The notes: generated by a model from the sequence alone, not told the origin. A stretch of DNA of 63,473 nt from Rhodospirillales bacterium (GCA_009377525.1 WHTW01000024.1:1-63473); one strand, 5' to 3'. Positions 16,778-25,047 are shown, numbered from the stretch's first letter. Program-made: numbers and translations.

Positions 16778-17036
16778 ATCCGTGTTTGCCGTAGGCATTG
16801 CCGCCGCCATGGCGGTGGCGCTCTCCATGCCCTCGACGCTGCAAGCCCACGACACCTCGAGCCCGCGCGGCGAGGGAGGTTCGATGATGGGCCCGGGCAT
16901 GATGAACGGGAACGGACAGATGAGCCAGATGATGGATCACTGCAACCAGATGATGCAGGGCGCCTCCGGCAAGCCCAATGAGCAATGGCGCGAGGGCAGC
17001 CCACCAGCGGGCGATCAGCCCGGAAAGAAGCAATAG
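16770..17036 (+). CDS. Small Met-rich periplasmic protein
   Basis: An 88-residue protein with signal peptide (about 1-26, ending LQAHD) and a Met-dense segment MMGPGMMNGNGQMSQMMDHC followed by NQMM. One Cys and one His sit among about ten Met, a composition that favours Cu(I) or Ag(I). The C-terminus is Pro/Gly-rich and probably unstructured. GAAAGGAGACTGACC precedes the ATG. It lies before the SCO gene and could act as a local copper buffer. Confidence 0.75.
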   Translation: MRRSVFAVGIAAAMAVALSMPSTLQAHDTSSPRGEGGSMMGPGMMNGNGQMSQMMDHCNQMMQGASGKPNEQWREGSPPAGDQPGKKQ

Positions 17037-17101
17037 CGCGGCATTGATCCGCCGCGCCATCCGGCGCGGCGGATCATGTCCTCACATATCGGGAGTGAAC
17101 G

Positions 17102-17791
17102 ATGCGCTCGATCGTCGGCTGGATCCTCGCCTTTGCAGCGGCGGCAACGTTGGCGACTGCCGCGGCCGCCCATTCGCTCGAGGAGCTCCAGGCGATGCTG
17201 CTCGAGAAGGAGTTGTACTTCCAGCCCGTCGACCAGCCGGCGCCGGAGTTCACGTTGCAAGATGCGGACGGAAAGGTCTTCCGGCTCGCCGATCTCCGCG
17301 GCAAGGTCGTCGTCCTGCATTTCATCTACGCGGGATGCCCCGACGTCTGCCCGCTGCACGCCGACCGCATCGCCGAGATCCAGAAGATGGTCAATCTCAC
17401 TCCGATGAAGGACAGGGTCCAGTTCATCAGCATCTCGACTGATCCCGAGCATGACACGCCCGAAATCCTCCGCGGCTACGGTCCGGCGCACGGACTGGAC
17501 GACGCCAACTGGGTGTTCCTGACGACGCTGCCCGATCAGCCGGCCGACCTGACCAGGACGCTCGTCGAGGCATACGGCCACAAGTTCACCAGGACCGAGA
17601 ACGGCCAGCTCATGCATGGCGTCGTCACGCACGTGATCGACAAGGAGGGGCGATGCCGAGCGAATTTCTATGGCTTGGAATTCGCGTCGGTCAACCTGAT
17701 CCGCTTCGTCAACGCGCTGACCAACGACGTCCAACGGCCGCACCATCACAAAGACAAAGGCTTCTGGGACAGGGTACGCGAATTCTTCTGA
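17102..17791 (+). CDS. SCO1/SenC/PrrC family copper chaperone
   Basis: A 229-residue protein with signal peptide (about 1-22) and SCO thioredoxin-like fold. The copper site is CPDVC (in YAGCPDVCPLH) plus the late His of LMHGVVTHVID. SCO proteins deliver copper to the CuA centre of cytochrome oxidase and can act as thiol reductases. The C-terminus has an unusual PHHHKDK patch. No cytochrome oxidase genes are present, so it may instead serve periplasmic copper handling with TlpA and DsbA neighbours. Confidence 0.92.
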   Translation: MRSIVGWILAFAAAATLATAAAAHSLEELQAMLLEKELYFQPVDQPAPEFTLQDADGKVFRLADLRGKVVVLHFIYAGCPDVCPLHADRIAEIQKMVNLTPMKDRVQFISISTDPEHDTPEILRGYGPAHGLDDANWVFLTTLPDQPADLTRTLVEAYGHKFTRTENGQLMHGVVTHVIDKEGRCRANFYGLEFASVNLIRFVNALTNDVQRPHHHKDKGFWDRVREFF

Positions 17792-17807
17792 AGCTTGGAG
17801 AGAAGAC

Positions 17808-18608
17808 ATGAGTCTGGGAGTTCGTAACCTCCTTCCGCGGTCAGCCTGGTGGCTCGTGCCGCCCGTGCTCATGGTCGGCGCCATCGTGGCGTGGTTTGCG
17901 TTGGATCCGGGCTTCCGCGGAAGCCGCTCGGATGTGACGACGGCCGTGACATCCGATGCATTCGGCCAGCGGGTGCGCGACTATCTGCTCGAGCATCCCG
18001 AGGTGATCATGGAAGCCGTCGGGCGCCTGGAGGCCCGCAGCCGGGCCGCGGAAGAGAACGAGGCACAGGCGGCGCTGAAGTCGCGGGCCGACGAGCTGTT
18101 CCGTGACCCGGCGAGCCCGGTCGGCGGCAATCCGGCGGGCGACGTCACAATGGTGGAGTTCTTCGACTACAACTGCCCCTACTGCCGGAGGGTCACCGGC
18201 CCCATGCGGGAAACAGTAGCGGGCGATCCGCAGCTGCGCGTCGTCTACAAGGAGTTCCCGATCCTTGGCCCGAACTCCATCTTTGCCGCCAAGGCCGCGT
18301 TGGCTGCCCACCGGCAGGGTCGCTATGTCGCCTTCCACGAGGCGCTCATGCAAGCCAAGGGCGTGGCCGACGAAGCCAGCGCCCTTCGCATCGCGGCCGA
18401 GATCGGACTCGATGTGAGCCGTCTGAAGGCCGACATGGCGGATGCCGCGATCCAGTCGGCGCTCGATCGCAATCTGAAGCTGGCCCAGGCGCTGCGCATC
18501 GCGGGCACGCCGGGCTTCGTGATCGGCGAGCAGATCTTGCGCGGCGCAACGGATGCGGCAACGCTGCGAAATCTCGTCGACAAGGCGCGCAGCAGGCCGC
18601 CGCCATGA
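17808..18608 (+). CDS. DsbA-family thiol:disulfide oxidoreductase
   Basis: A 266-residue protein with an N-terminal membrane anchor (about 14-33), a coiled segment (residues 55-95) and a DsbA/DsbG-like domain with active site YNCPYCRRV and the cis-Pro GTPGFVIG. This subgroup (like BdbD/ScsC relatives) often sits next to CcdA in copper clusters and protects or repairs Cys proteins damaged by copper. Its stop overlaps the ccdA start by 4 bp (ATGA), so CcdA is the probable electron donor. Confidence 0.9.
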   Translation: MSLGVRNLLPRSAWWLVPPVLMVGAIVAWFALDPGFRGSRSDVTTAVTSDAFGQRVRDYLLEHPEVIMEAVGRLEARSRAAEENEAQAALKSRADELFRDPASPVGGNPAGDVTMVEFFDYNCPYCRRVTGPMRETVAGDPQLRVVYKEFPILGPNSIFAAKAALAAHRQGRYVAFHEALMQAKGVADEASALRIAAEIGLDVSRLKADMADAAIQSALDRNLKLAQALRIAGTPGFVIGEQILRGATDAATLRNLVDKARSRPPP

Positions 18609-19342
18609 TCGGCATCGCCGACATCGGGTTCATGACCGCATTCGCAGCAGGGCTCGTCTCCTTCCTGTCGCCCTGCGTCCTGCCGCTTGTCCCGGGCTAC
18701 CTCTCCTACGTTGCCGGCTCGTCGGCCGAGGTTACGCCGAGCGGGACTATTGCGCTGCGGTGGCCGGCGGTTGGTTTGAGCGTGTGCTTCGTGCTCGGCT
18801 TTTCAACGGTATTCGTCATCCTCGGCGCCAGCGCGACCGCTCTTGGCCAGCTCCTCCTGTCTTACCGCCACGAGTTCGAAATTGTCGGTGGCTCGGTCGT
18901 CATCGTTTTCGGCCTCTTCATGCTCGGCTGGGCCCGTTTGCCCTGGCTGCAGCGTGAAATACGCATGCATCCCGCCATTGCCGGCGGCCGGCCGGTCTCC
19001 GCCTATGTGCTTGGCCTTGCCTTCGCCTTCGGATGGACGCCGTGCATCGGACCGGTATTGGGGGCCGTTCTGACGGTGAGTGCCGCATCGGCGACGGTCG
19101 CGGGGGGCGTGTCGTTGCTCGCCATTTATTCACTCGGGCTCGGCGTGCCCTTCGTTCTGGCGGCCCTGTTCACCGACGGTCTGGTAGCGCGGCTCAAGGC
19201 GATCGGTCGGCTCGGGCGCGTCCTGCAGATTCTTGCCGGCGGTCTCCTGGTGCTGATGGGCATCGCGATGATCACCGGGCAGCTCACGGCCATCGCCTAC
19301 TGGCTGCTCGAGGCCTTTCCGGTGCTCGCAGATATCGGCTGA
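18605..19342 (+). CDS. ccdA: CcdA/DsbD-type transmembrane electron transporter
   Basis: A 245-residue protein with six membrane helices. The redox Cys pair is in SFLSPCVLPLVPGY (helix 1) and FGWTPCIGPVLG (helix 4), both with the flanking prolines of CcdA. It moves reducing equivalents from cytosolic thioredoxin to periplasmic thioredoxin-like proteins, here most likely the DsbA-like partner encoded immediately before it and the TlpA/CcmG pair. It is the last clear gene of the plus-strand run starting at 11331. Confidence 0.93.
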   Translation: MIGIADIGFMTAFAAGLVSFLSPCVLPLVPGYLSYVAGSSAEVTPSGTIALRWPAVGLSVCFVLGFSTVFVILGASATALGQLLLSYRHEFEIVGGSVVIVFGLFMLGWARLPWLQREIRMHPAIAGGRPVSAYVLGLAFAFGWTPCIGPVLGAVLTVSAASATVAGGVSLLAIYSLGLGVPFVLAALFTDGLVARLKAIGRLGRVLQILAGGLLVLMGIAMITGQLTAIAYWLLEAFPVLADIG

Positions 19343-19474
19343 CCCCACACCCGGAGCGCGCGGATGAAAGTTGGCGTGTGGTGCTTGGCGTTTGCAGGGA
19401 GCGATGGAGCGGCGTTTCCCGCTGACCATTGGGCGCATATGTCCGTCGAGCGGGAAGGATACGGGAGGATGAGC

Positions 19475-19600
19475 ATGTGGGATCCTAATTTGGAGTGGCG
19501 CTGGGTCGAATTCATGAGCCTGTGGATGTCGGGAATCGTCGCCTTGCTTTTTCTGTCCACGAGCCTGGTTGGCCACTGGCGCAGGCATCGCCACAGGTAA
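19475..19600 (+). CDS. Very small single-helix membrane protein
   Basis: A 41-residue frame starting MWDPNLEWRWVEFMSLW with one hydrophobic helix (SGIVALLFLSTSLVG) and a basic tail (HWRRHRHR). GGGAGG lies 6 nt before ATG 19475; longer in-frame starts at 19364 and 19469 exist. No family is recognised. It follows ccdA by 132 bp and precedes a decayed sigma gene; it may be real, but the evidence is only the ribosome site and helix. Confidence 0.4.
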   Translation: MWDPNLEWRWVEFMSLWMSGIVALLFLSTSLVGHWRRHRHR

Positions 19601-19606
19601 CCGTAT

Positions 19607-19837
19607 TTGCGCGGTCACCGGGGCTGTCCAGAACACTTGTCGCGTTCGATTGTGGGCGTTTTGGCGCAACGATCGCCCGAAGCCAGACAGGCCGCCATCC
19701 AGTTCGTCAAGCTCGACGGACTGAGTGCGAGCGAGGCGGCGGCGCGATCCGGCGTGTTTGAGTCCGTCACTAACGTATCGGTGCATCGCGATTTGCGAGC
19801 GCTGTCGCTCCTCGTCAGTCAAAGAAGCCGCTTATGA
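19607..19837 (+). pseudogene. ECF sigma factor, region 4 remnant
   Basis: Only the C-terminal sigma region 4 is recognisable: SPEARQAAIQFVKLDGLSAS then EAAARSG and VSVHRDLRALS, closely similar to the ECF gene at 24322-24877. Regions 2 and 1 are absent, and the sequence before 19670 shows no sigma signature. The stop overlaps the nrsF ATG (ATGA), preserving the original sigma-anti-sigma coupling. A GTAACC box at 19597-19602 has CGGG rather than CGAA 16 bp downstream, so an old promoter may also have decayed. Confidence 0.75.
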
Positions 19838-20475
19838 AGACAGACGATTTCGTCAATGTGCTTGCGACGGACGTCGCGCCGGTCACGGGCCGGGAGCTCC
19901 GCAACACGATAGTGATTGCGCTGACTGGTGGGGTGGTGGGTGCGTTTTCCTTGATGCTATCCCTTTTCGGTGTGCCGACTGGCACCCTCCAAAGGGAAAC
20001 CTTCGTTCCCGGGTTGCTGGCGCTGGCGTTTGCGCTGGGTCTAGCTGCCGTAGGCGCCACCGTTTTGATTAGGTTCGCACGCCCCGGGGAACCGAAACGT
20101 GGACCTCTGCTTCTTGTCGGGCTGCTGTTTGCTGCTGTCTTTTCGGCCGGCATGATCGCACTCATCCTTGCCGATCCGGCGGCGCGGACTGGAATGCTCC
20201 TTGGACCGCAGTGGGTAGCCTGCTTGATTTACATTCCGTTGTTCGCCGTCGCCCCGTTCGTGTCGTTAATTTGGGCCTTGCGCAAAGGCGCGCCGACCAA
20301 TTTGGTGCGGACCGGCGCGTGCGCGGGATTGGTTGCCGGTGCATTGGCCGCCGCTGTTTGCGCATTCCATCATCCCGACAGTTCCGTCCTGTTTATCACG
20401 CTCTGGTACGGCGGACCTATCCTGCTCTGCGCCCTGGCGGGCGCACTGCTCGGGCCTCGGCTTCTGCGATGGTGA
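19834..20475 (+). CDS. nrsF: NrsF-family anti-sigma membrane protein (DUF1109)
   Basis: A 213-residue protein with a short cytosolic N-terminus (MKTDDFVNVLATDVAPV) and six predicted helices, ending LGPRLLRW, the typical DUF1109/NrsF tail. NrsF proteins hold a SigF-type ECF sigma factor at the membrane; conserved Cys residues (here in the CAGLV, CAFHH and LLCAL segments) are thought to sense metal or oxidant stress. Its partner sigma gene is a remnant. This anti-sigma may be free to bind the intact sigma encoded at 58263 (inference). Confidence 0.88.
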   Translation: MKTDDFVNVLATDVAPVTGRELRNTIVIALTGGVVGAFSLMLSLFGVPTGTLQRETFVPGLLALAFALGLAAVGATVLIRFARPGEPKRGPLLLVGLLFAAVFSAGMIALILADPAARTGMLLGPQWVACLIYIPLFAVAPFVSLIWALRKGAPTNLVRTGACAGLVAGALAAAVCAFHHPDSSVLFITLWYGGPILLCALAGALLGPRLLRW

Positions 20476-20635
20476 TCGATGTTGTTTCCGTTTGCGTTGC
20501 CTCGAACTTTCCGGAGGCACCGACCACTCGATAAGTGATCGAAGGCGACTTCCGGGAGGTATTGGTTCCTCACGACCCAGAACGGCCGCTCTGGGTTTCA
20601 TCGCAATTGGCGTATCGGGTAGCAGGAGACAAGAA

Positions 20636-21250
20636 ATGGGCTTTTACAGCAGTTGGCTGTTTCCGCGCGTGCTTGATCTGGTCATGCAGCAGAAGCAGAT
20701 GATCCCGTTCCGGCGGCGCATCGGCAAAGCGGCCCGTGGCCGTGTACTCGACGTTGGCATCGGATCGGGGCTGAATCTGCCATTCTACGGCGACCAGATC
20801 GAGCGCGTCTTCGGTGTCGATCCATCGTCGGAGCTGTTGCATTTCGCGGCGGAGCGTGCACGCGAGATATCCGTTCCGGTCGAGCTTCTACGGGGTTCCG
20901 GCGAAGCGTTGCCGATAGACGACAACAGCATCGACACGTTGGTCGTGACCTTCACGCTGTGCACCGTCACCAATGCGACGGCGGTGATTGGCGAGATGCG
21001 TCGCGTGCTCAGGCCCGGTGGCCGGGTTCTCTTTGCCGAGCATGGCCGAGCACCCGACGCCGGAGTTGCACGCTGGCAAGACAAGCTCACGCCCGCCTGG
21101 AAGCGGGTTGCCGGCGGCTGCCATCTCAATCGCAAGCCGGATGATCTGATCCGATCGGCCGGCTTCAGAATCGATGATCTGGAAACCGGTTATCTCAAGG
21201 GACCGCGGCCCATGGGATTCGTCTACGCAGGCAGTGCTCAGGCGACCTGA
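20636..21250 (+). CDS. Class I SAM-dependent methyltransferase
   Basis: A 204-residue protein with motif I VLDVGIGSGLNLPFYG, acidic loop VFGVDPSSELL, TLVVTFTLCTVTN and MRRVLRPGGRVLFAEHG. The fold and the LCTVTN/EHG segments match the methyltransferase family that includes phospholipid and quinone methylases. The ATG at 20636 is preceded by AGGAGACAAGAA. It sits between an NrsF gene and the convergent bufferin operon. Its substrate is unknown. Confidence 0.85.
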   Translation: MGFYSSWLFPRVLDLVMQQKQMIPFRRRIGKAARGRVLDVGIGSGLNLPFYGDQIERVFGVDPSSELLHFAAERAREISVPVELLRGSGEALPIDDNSIDTLVVTFTLCTVTNATAVIGEMRRVLRPGGRVLFAEHGRAPDAGVARWQDKLTPAWKRVAGGCHLNRKPDDLIRSAGFRIDDLETGYLKGPRPMGFVYAGSAQAT

Positions 21251-21432
21251 CCTTGCCCGCCGAACCCGATTGGAGAAGCAGATAAGCGAACTTGTGCACT
21301 TGGGGGCCATGTGGCAGCCGGTCGAGATCCTGGTGGTCAAGATCGTCGCCACCTTGGTATCGCGCTGCGCATCGCGACGAACGACGCCGAAACATGCGCC
21401 CGGCCGAGGATACCATTCGCTCGCGACTGCGA

Positions 21433-21906
21433 TCACTTGCAAGCGGTGCCGAGTAGTCGACGGCGGAAGAACCAGTCCACCGAAATCTTCCCGGGTCCAC
21501 GCGCCAACAGGACCAGTAGCATCGCCGCCCACTGCAAATGCGTGGGCCAAGCGGCGGGATACACGAACACCTCGATCACCAGCGTCATGCCGAGCAGAAC
21601 AAGTGCAGCAGGACGCGTGAGCAGGCCGATGACCAAAAGTACAGGCATGATCAACTCGATCGCAGTGGCCATGTATGCCGCCGCCTCGGGAGGCAGGAGC
21701 GGCACCTGGTACTCGTCGGCGAACAGCGCAATGGTGGTGTCCCAGTTCGGCAGCTTTGTCATGGCCGAGTTCCAGAAGATCAAGGCGACGGCAAGCCGCA
21801 ATGGGATCGCCAGCAGCGTGTAGGGAATGCCATCGAACCAACTCAGGACGCGCTTGGCGGATTCCAGTGCCGCCGGCGGAGTGGGGAACGCTGACCGACT
21901 TGTCAT
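21433..21906 (-). CDS. DoxX-family membrane protein of bufferin operon
   Basis: A 157-residue protein with four helices and the DoxX pattern IPLRLAVALIFWNSAMTKLPNW and IGLLTRPAALVLLGM. AGGAGG precedes ATG 21906. It is the fourth gene of the bufferin operon, 13 bp after bufC. DoxX proteins are regular companions of bufferin clusters and probably pass electrons or quinol-linked reducing power, but the exact role is not known. A second DoxX (57338) sits beside the second bufferin precursor. Confidence 0.88.
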   Translation of the reverse strand: MTSRSAFPTPPAALESAKRVLSWFDGIPYTLLAIPLRLAVALIFWNSAMTKLPNWDTTIALFADEYQVPLLPPEAAAYMATAIELIMPVLLVIGLLTRPAALVLLGMTLVIEVFVYPAAWPTHLQWAAMLLVLLARGPGKISVDWFFRRRLLGTACK

Positions 21907-21919
21907 GCGGCGCCTCCTA

Positions 21920-22702
21920 TCAGAGTGGTCCGGTCTGATCAGCCACCTTGAAGTCAACGAACCGCCCCGCAGCCAGGTGCTCCGCTAGCATTGCCGGAAC
22001 GTCCATATCGACGACCATGGCGAACGCAGCCTGAAGCGATCTCGCGGCAAGGAGTTCCGACATCAACCGCCATGCATTCTCGCCTATCCGCGTGACCTCA
22101 ACGCCGGTCTCCTCACGGTCAACAAGTAACCACGCCGGGTTGCCATCCAGCGTGATCGCTGCCATTGCCGCGTCGTCCTGGGCCAACACGGCACGCCAGA
22201 TCGCATCGACCGGATGTGCGTCGTGAACAAGACCGACCGAGGGATGCGGCACGAGAGCGATTCGCCCGTTGTGCGCCTGCCCGGCCGCCGCTAGTCGATC
22301 GAGATCGAGCGCGGCCGCGTCTGGCGCGTGCATCGCCGTGTTGACGGCCCACTCGAGCCGCGCCACGCCGGGCAGATAGCTGATCCCGGCTGCCGGGGGG
22401 AACCGCTCCAGAAAGCCGGCGAACTCTGCGCCGTAATCATCGAGACAAGCACCCCTCGGCACCTGCTGCTGCACGAAAATCGCGGCAGCACCCTCGAAGA
22501 ACTCCGCGCCGACAAGACGGCGTATCGCTGGGTAGGATATGCGCAGCGCCCCTGTCAGGTTGCTCATGAAAGTGTTGCGATAGATGTCGAGACGGGCGGA
22601 TGCCGTGAGCTCGCCCGCAACGATATAGGCGGACGCGCGCTCGTCATCATGCTCAGTCAGGCTGCGGTACATCGCGCGCTGGACTTCAAGCAACGTCGGC
22701 AC
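21920..22702 (-). CDS. bufC: BufC-type DUF2063 partner of MNIO enzyme
   Basis: A 260-residue protein with the N-terminal DUF2063 domain (LLEVQRAMYRSLTE; LDIYRNTFMSNLTGALRISYP) and a less conserved C-terminal domain. In bufferin and related RiPP pathways this protein binds the precursor peptide leader and presents it to the MNIO enzyme. The start overlaps the end of bufB by 17 bp, so the two are translated together. No DNA-binding role is implied despite the domain's database name. Confidence 0.9.
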   Translation of the reverse strand: MPTLLEVQRAMYRSLTEHDDERASAYIVAGELTASARLDIYRNTFMSNLTGALRISYPAIRRLVGAEFFEGAAAIFVQQQVPRGACLDDYGAEFAGFLERFPPAAGISYLPGVARLEWAVNTAMHAPDAAALDLDRLAAAGQAHNGRIALVPHPSVGLVHDAHPVDAIWRAVLAQDDAAMAAITLDGNPAWLLVDREETGVEVTRIGENAWRLMSELLAARSLQAAFAMVVDMDVPAMLAEHLAAGRFVDFKVADQTGPL

Positions 22703-23555
22703 ATGAGACCCCTTTTATGGCACGTCCGAGCAAGGCGTCCGCCTGAGCGGCTTCGTCGAGCAGGACCTCGAGCGCGGGTACATTGGTGTCCCATTCGATC
22801 AGCGTCGGCACCGGCCCGAACCGGGACAGCGCATCGACGTAGAGCGCCCAGACTTCGGGAATGACACGTGAGCCGTGGTCGTCGATACGCAGCGTTCGAC
22901 CGTCATCGAATTGCCGAACCGAGTGACCGGCAAGATGGACCTCTTCAACCGAGGTGACTGGTAACGCCGCGATATAGGCCGACGCCTGCCAGCCGTGATT
23001 GCAGACGCTCACGTAAATGTTGTTCACGTCGCATAGGATGCCGCAACCGCATCGGATCGCCACCGCCGCAAGGAACTCCCATTCAGGGATCGTCGAGTGC
23101 CCAAATCGCAGATAAGTCGACGGATTCTCAATCAGCATCGGCCGCCGCAGAAAGGTCTGCACTTGATCGACGTGGCGGCATACGACGTCCAGCGCCTCTT
23201 CTGTCATCGGCAGCGGCAGAAGGTCGGCGAGATAGCGGCCATCCACGGTACTCCAGGATAAATGCTCGGAAACGAGCGCCGGCTCGATGCGCTCGACGAG
23301 GCGTCCGACGCGGCCGAGATGGTCGGAGTCAATTCCTTCGGCGCTGCCAAGCGACAACCCCACGCCGTGCAGCGAGATCGGGTACGCGGCGCGAAGGGCC
23401 TCGAGATACCGAAGCGGCTTCCCGCCACCCAAATAATTCTCCGCGTGAACCTCCAGCCACGGAACGTCGGGCCGCGTCTCGAGGACGGCCTGATGGTGCT
23501 GGAAGCGCAGCCCGATTCCTGCGCGAGGGGGAATCGGGCCGTTGGCGCGATGCAT
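22686..23555 (-). CDS. bufB: BufB multinuclear iron oxidase (MNIO, DUF692)
   Basis: A 289-residue TIM-barrel enzyme from ATG 23555 (an earlier in-frame ATG at 23630 lies inside bufA1). Family marks are IPPRAGIGLRFQHH, VHAENYLGGG, ISLHGVGLSLGS, SEHLSW, ENPSTYLRFGHS, CDVNNIYVS, HLAGHS and LIEWDTNVP, with the His, Asp, Glu and Asn ligands of the iron cluster in place. MNIO enzymes convert Cys residues of bufferin precursors into thiooxazole-type rings that bind copper. It follows bufA1 by 35 bp. Confidence 0.93.
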   Translation of the reverse strand: MHRANGPIPPRAGIGLRFQHHQAVLETRPDVPWLEVHAENYLGGGKPLRYLEALRAAYPISLHGVGLSLGSAEGIDSDHLGRVGRLVERIEPALVSEHLSWSTVDGRYLADLLPLPMTEEALDVVCRHVDQVQTFLRRPMLIENPSTYLRFGHSTIPEWEFLAAVAIRCGCGILCDVNNIYVSVCNHGWQASAYIAALPVTSVEEVHLAGHSVRQFDDGRTLRIDDHGSRVIPEVWALYVDALSRFGPVPTLIEWDTNVPALEVLLDEAAQADALLGRAIKGVSCADVA

Positions 23556-23590
23556 GATCGCACGTCGGTCCAACGACGCGGACCGTCCGA

Positions 23591-23908
23591 TCAACTCGAG
23601 GTGAGCTTCCCACCGGCGATCTTCGCGCACGCGCCGGCCGGTAGGAGCACGAACGACTTCGGATCATTCGCTTTCGAGGCCTGTCCGGCGCAAGAATGAG
23701 CACCCTCGGCGCAGTCGTTCTTGGCTACCACGTTGATGCCGTAGCATTTTTCGAGCTTTTCCTTCTGCATGCGCGCCATGTTGTCCTTCACGATCTGGGG
23801 CGCCTTGCTCATGTCCTTCGTCTGTGCCGTGGCGGGAGCGGTCTGACTGGCGAAGGCCAATCCGATGGCGGTCGAAAGAGCAGATGCGGAAAAAGCACGA
23901 CGGTTCAT
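23591..23908 (-). CDS. bufA1: Bufferin precursor BufA1 (DUF2282)
   Basis: A 105-residue secreted peptide with signal (about 1-28, ending ATAQ) and a DUF2282 core holding exactly four Cys: [20 protein letters not shown] and [11 protein letters not shown]. Those Cys are the known targets of MNIO modification in bufferins, which then bind copper in the periplasm. GAGG lies before ATG 23908, and an ECF-type promoter is at 23959-23984. It heads the operon bufA1-bufB-bufC-DoxX. Confidence 0.92.
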   Translation of the reverse strand: MNRRAFSASALSTAIGLAFASQTAPATAQTKDMSKAPQIVKDNMARMQKEKLEKCYGINVVAKNDCAEGAHSCAGQASKANDPKSFVLLPAGACAKIAGGKLTSS

Positions 23909-23958
23909 GGTGTTACCTCATGCGATGCGCGTCTCGGAGCGAGACCGCTAGCAGAAAG

Positions 23959-23984
23959 TTCGATGGAACCTGCCGAAAGGTTAC
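23959..23984 (-). promoter_or_regulatory. ECF sigma promoter of bufferin operon
   Basis: On the minus strand GTAACC (23984-23979) and CGAA (23962-23959) are exactly 16 bp apart, the arrangement known for SigF-type ECF promoters of Caulobacter. The transcript would start about 45 nt before the bufA1 ATG. The same pattern occurs at 24895-24920, 58168-58193 and 58217-58242. Confidence 0.8.
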
Positions 23985-24095
23985 GGGGGAAGATAAAGCC
24001 TTCGCTGCCTATGCCTTGGTTCGTGGAGTATTTATCAGGCCAAGATTGAGTGGGTGCGGCGCCAGAGAGCGAACTCCCGACAGCACGGCAGGCGT

Positions 24096-24325
24096 TTACA
24101 GGGATGGCCAGACTTCGGCGCAATCGCGTGCCAACGCTGAGGCTCGTTTCCGATACCCCTGTGCACTCGCAGCACGCATGGGGAGAGCACCGAGCACGAT
24201 CAGCCCGGCGCCAAGAGAGACTACGACGCCAAACGTGATGGCCTTACGAGCGTACGCAACACCTGCCGTCGGTTGACGGCCTCGACATTGGTGCTCAGCA
24301 TGGTGATCAAGTCGTCCGTTTTCAT
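24096..24325 (-). pseudogene. nrsF-type anti-sigma gene, frameshifted and truncated
   Basis: From ATG 24325 the frame reads MKTDDLITMLSTNVEAVNRR, the same start style as the intact nrsF at 19834 (MKTDDFVNVLATDVAPV), then stops after 34 codons. In another frame the helix follows directly: ITFGVVVSLGAGLIVLGALP, after which family similarity is lost and a stop occurs at 24096. One base change would join the parts, but at least four further helices are absent, so this is a real truncation. The ATG overlaps the sigma stop (ATGA). Confidence 0.75.
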
Positions 24326-24877
24326 GGTCTGCCCTCCGACCTGATCGCCGCCGACAACGCCTTCGGTCCGCGGTGGATGCTGATCTTCACGGCTGACTCC
24401 GTCATGCCTGACCGGCGCGCTGCCTCGGCGACGCTCAATCCGTCCAGCTTCACATACTGGATGGCCCGCTGCATCTTGGCCGGCAACCGAGCCATCAGCC
24501 GTGTCAGGTCGATCGAACTCTCGACGCCGTCATGATCGACACCCGATACGAGCCCGCCGGCGTCCTCGATCGACACGTCGCCGCGCAACGCGTGGTCCGG
24601 CGCATGTGGTCTATGAGCTTGTAGCGCGCGATGGCGTACAGCCACGGCGTAAGGAGCTCGGCCCGGTCGTAGGTATGTCGTCGGGTATGGATCGCCAGCA
24701 ACGCTTCCTGCAACAGATCCTCCGACTCAGACGCCCCCTTCCGGCGCGCGCAAGCCGTCCTCGATAGTAGCTGCGCAAATGCGAGGTGAGCCGTTCGAGC
24801 AGCACACGATAGCCCGGGCCGTCGCCGTCCAGGCCGGCCATCATGAGCGACTTCAGCTCTTCCTCATTCGTCGTCAT
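24322..24877 (-). pseudogene. ECF sigma factor (SigF type), two frameshifts
   Basis: Three frames in order make one sigma factor. Frame one starts at ATG 24877 ([20 protein letters not shown] and region 1-2 up to [12 protein letters not shown]). Frame two gives region 2 ([37 protein letters not shown]). Frame three gives region 4 (AKMQRAIQYVKLDGLSVAEA, SAVKISIHRGPKALS). The first shift is at a G-run near 24745, the second near 24600-24620. The order sigma, nrsF, bufA1 on one strand is the expected SigF layout, but sigma is not intact as read. Confidence 0.78.
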
Positions 24878-24894
24878 GCGGCCGCTACCTTCCA

Positions 24895-24920
24895 TTCGGG
24901 CGAAACGCCGTTCCGGTTAC
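24895..24920 (-). promoter_or_regulatory. ECF sigma promoter of the broken sigma gene
   Basis: GTAACC (24920-24915) and CGAA (24898-24895) on the minus strand, 16 bp apart, 18 bp before the sigma ATG at 24877. It is an autoregulatory ECF promoter by position and still matches the motif perfectly although the sigma gene is frameshifted. Confidence 0.78.
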
Positions 24921-25047
24921 GTGGCGTTCCCAAAAAACCGCTTCGGCATGCAGTGCGCCGAAACACCCATCACGCCAACGTGAGCCTGTATCCGAAACAC
25001 TCTCCGCTCCGAATTTGTGGAAGACGGCACACATCAAGGAGTTCGAT

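Noticed and set aside
19597..19622. GTAACC with a 16-bp spacer before the sigma remnant
   Set aside because: The -10 position is CGGG instead of CGAA; noted only as a possibly decayed promoter, not called as a feature.
21251..21432. Possible gene between the methyltransferase and the DoxX gene
   Set aside because: Frames there are short or antisense to the DoxX gene, with no ribosome site or recognisable domain; treated as the convergent intergenic gap.
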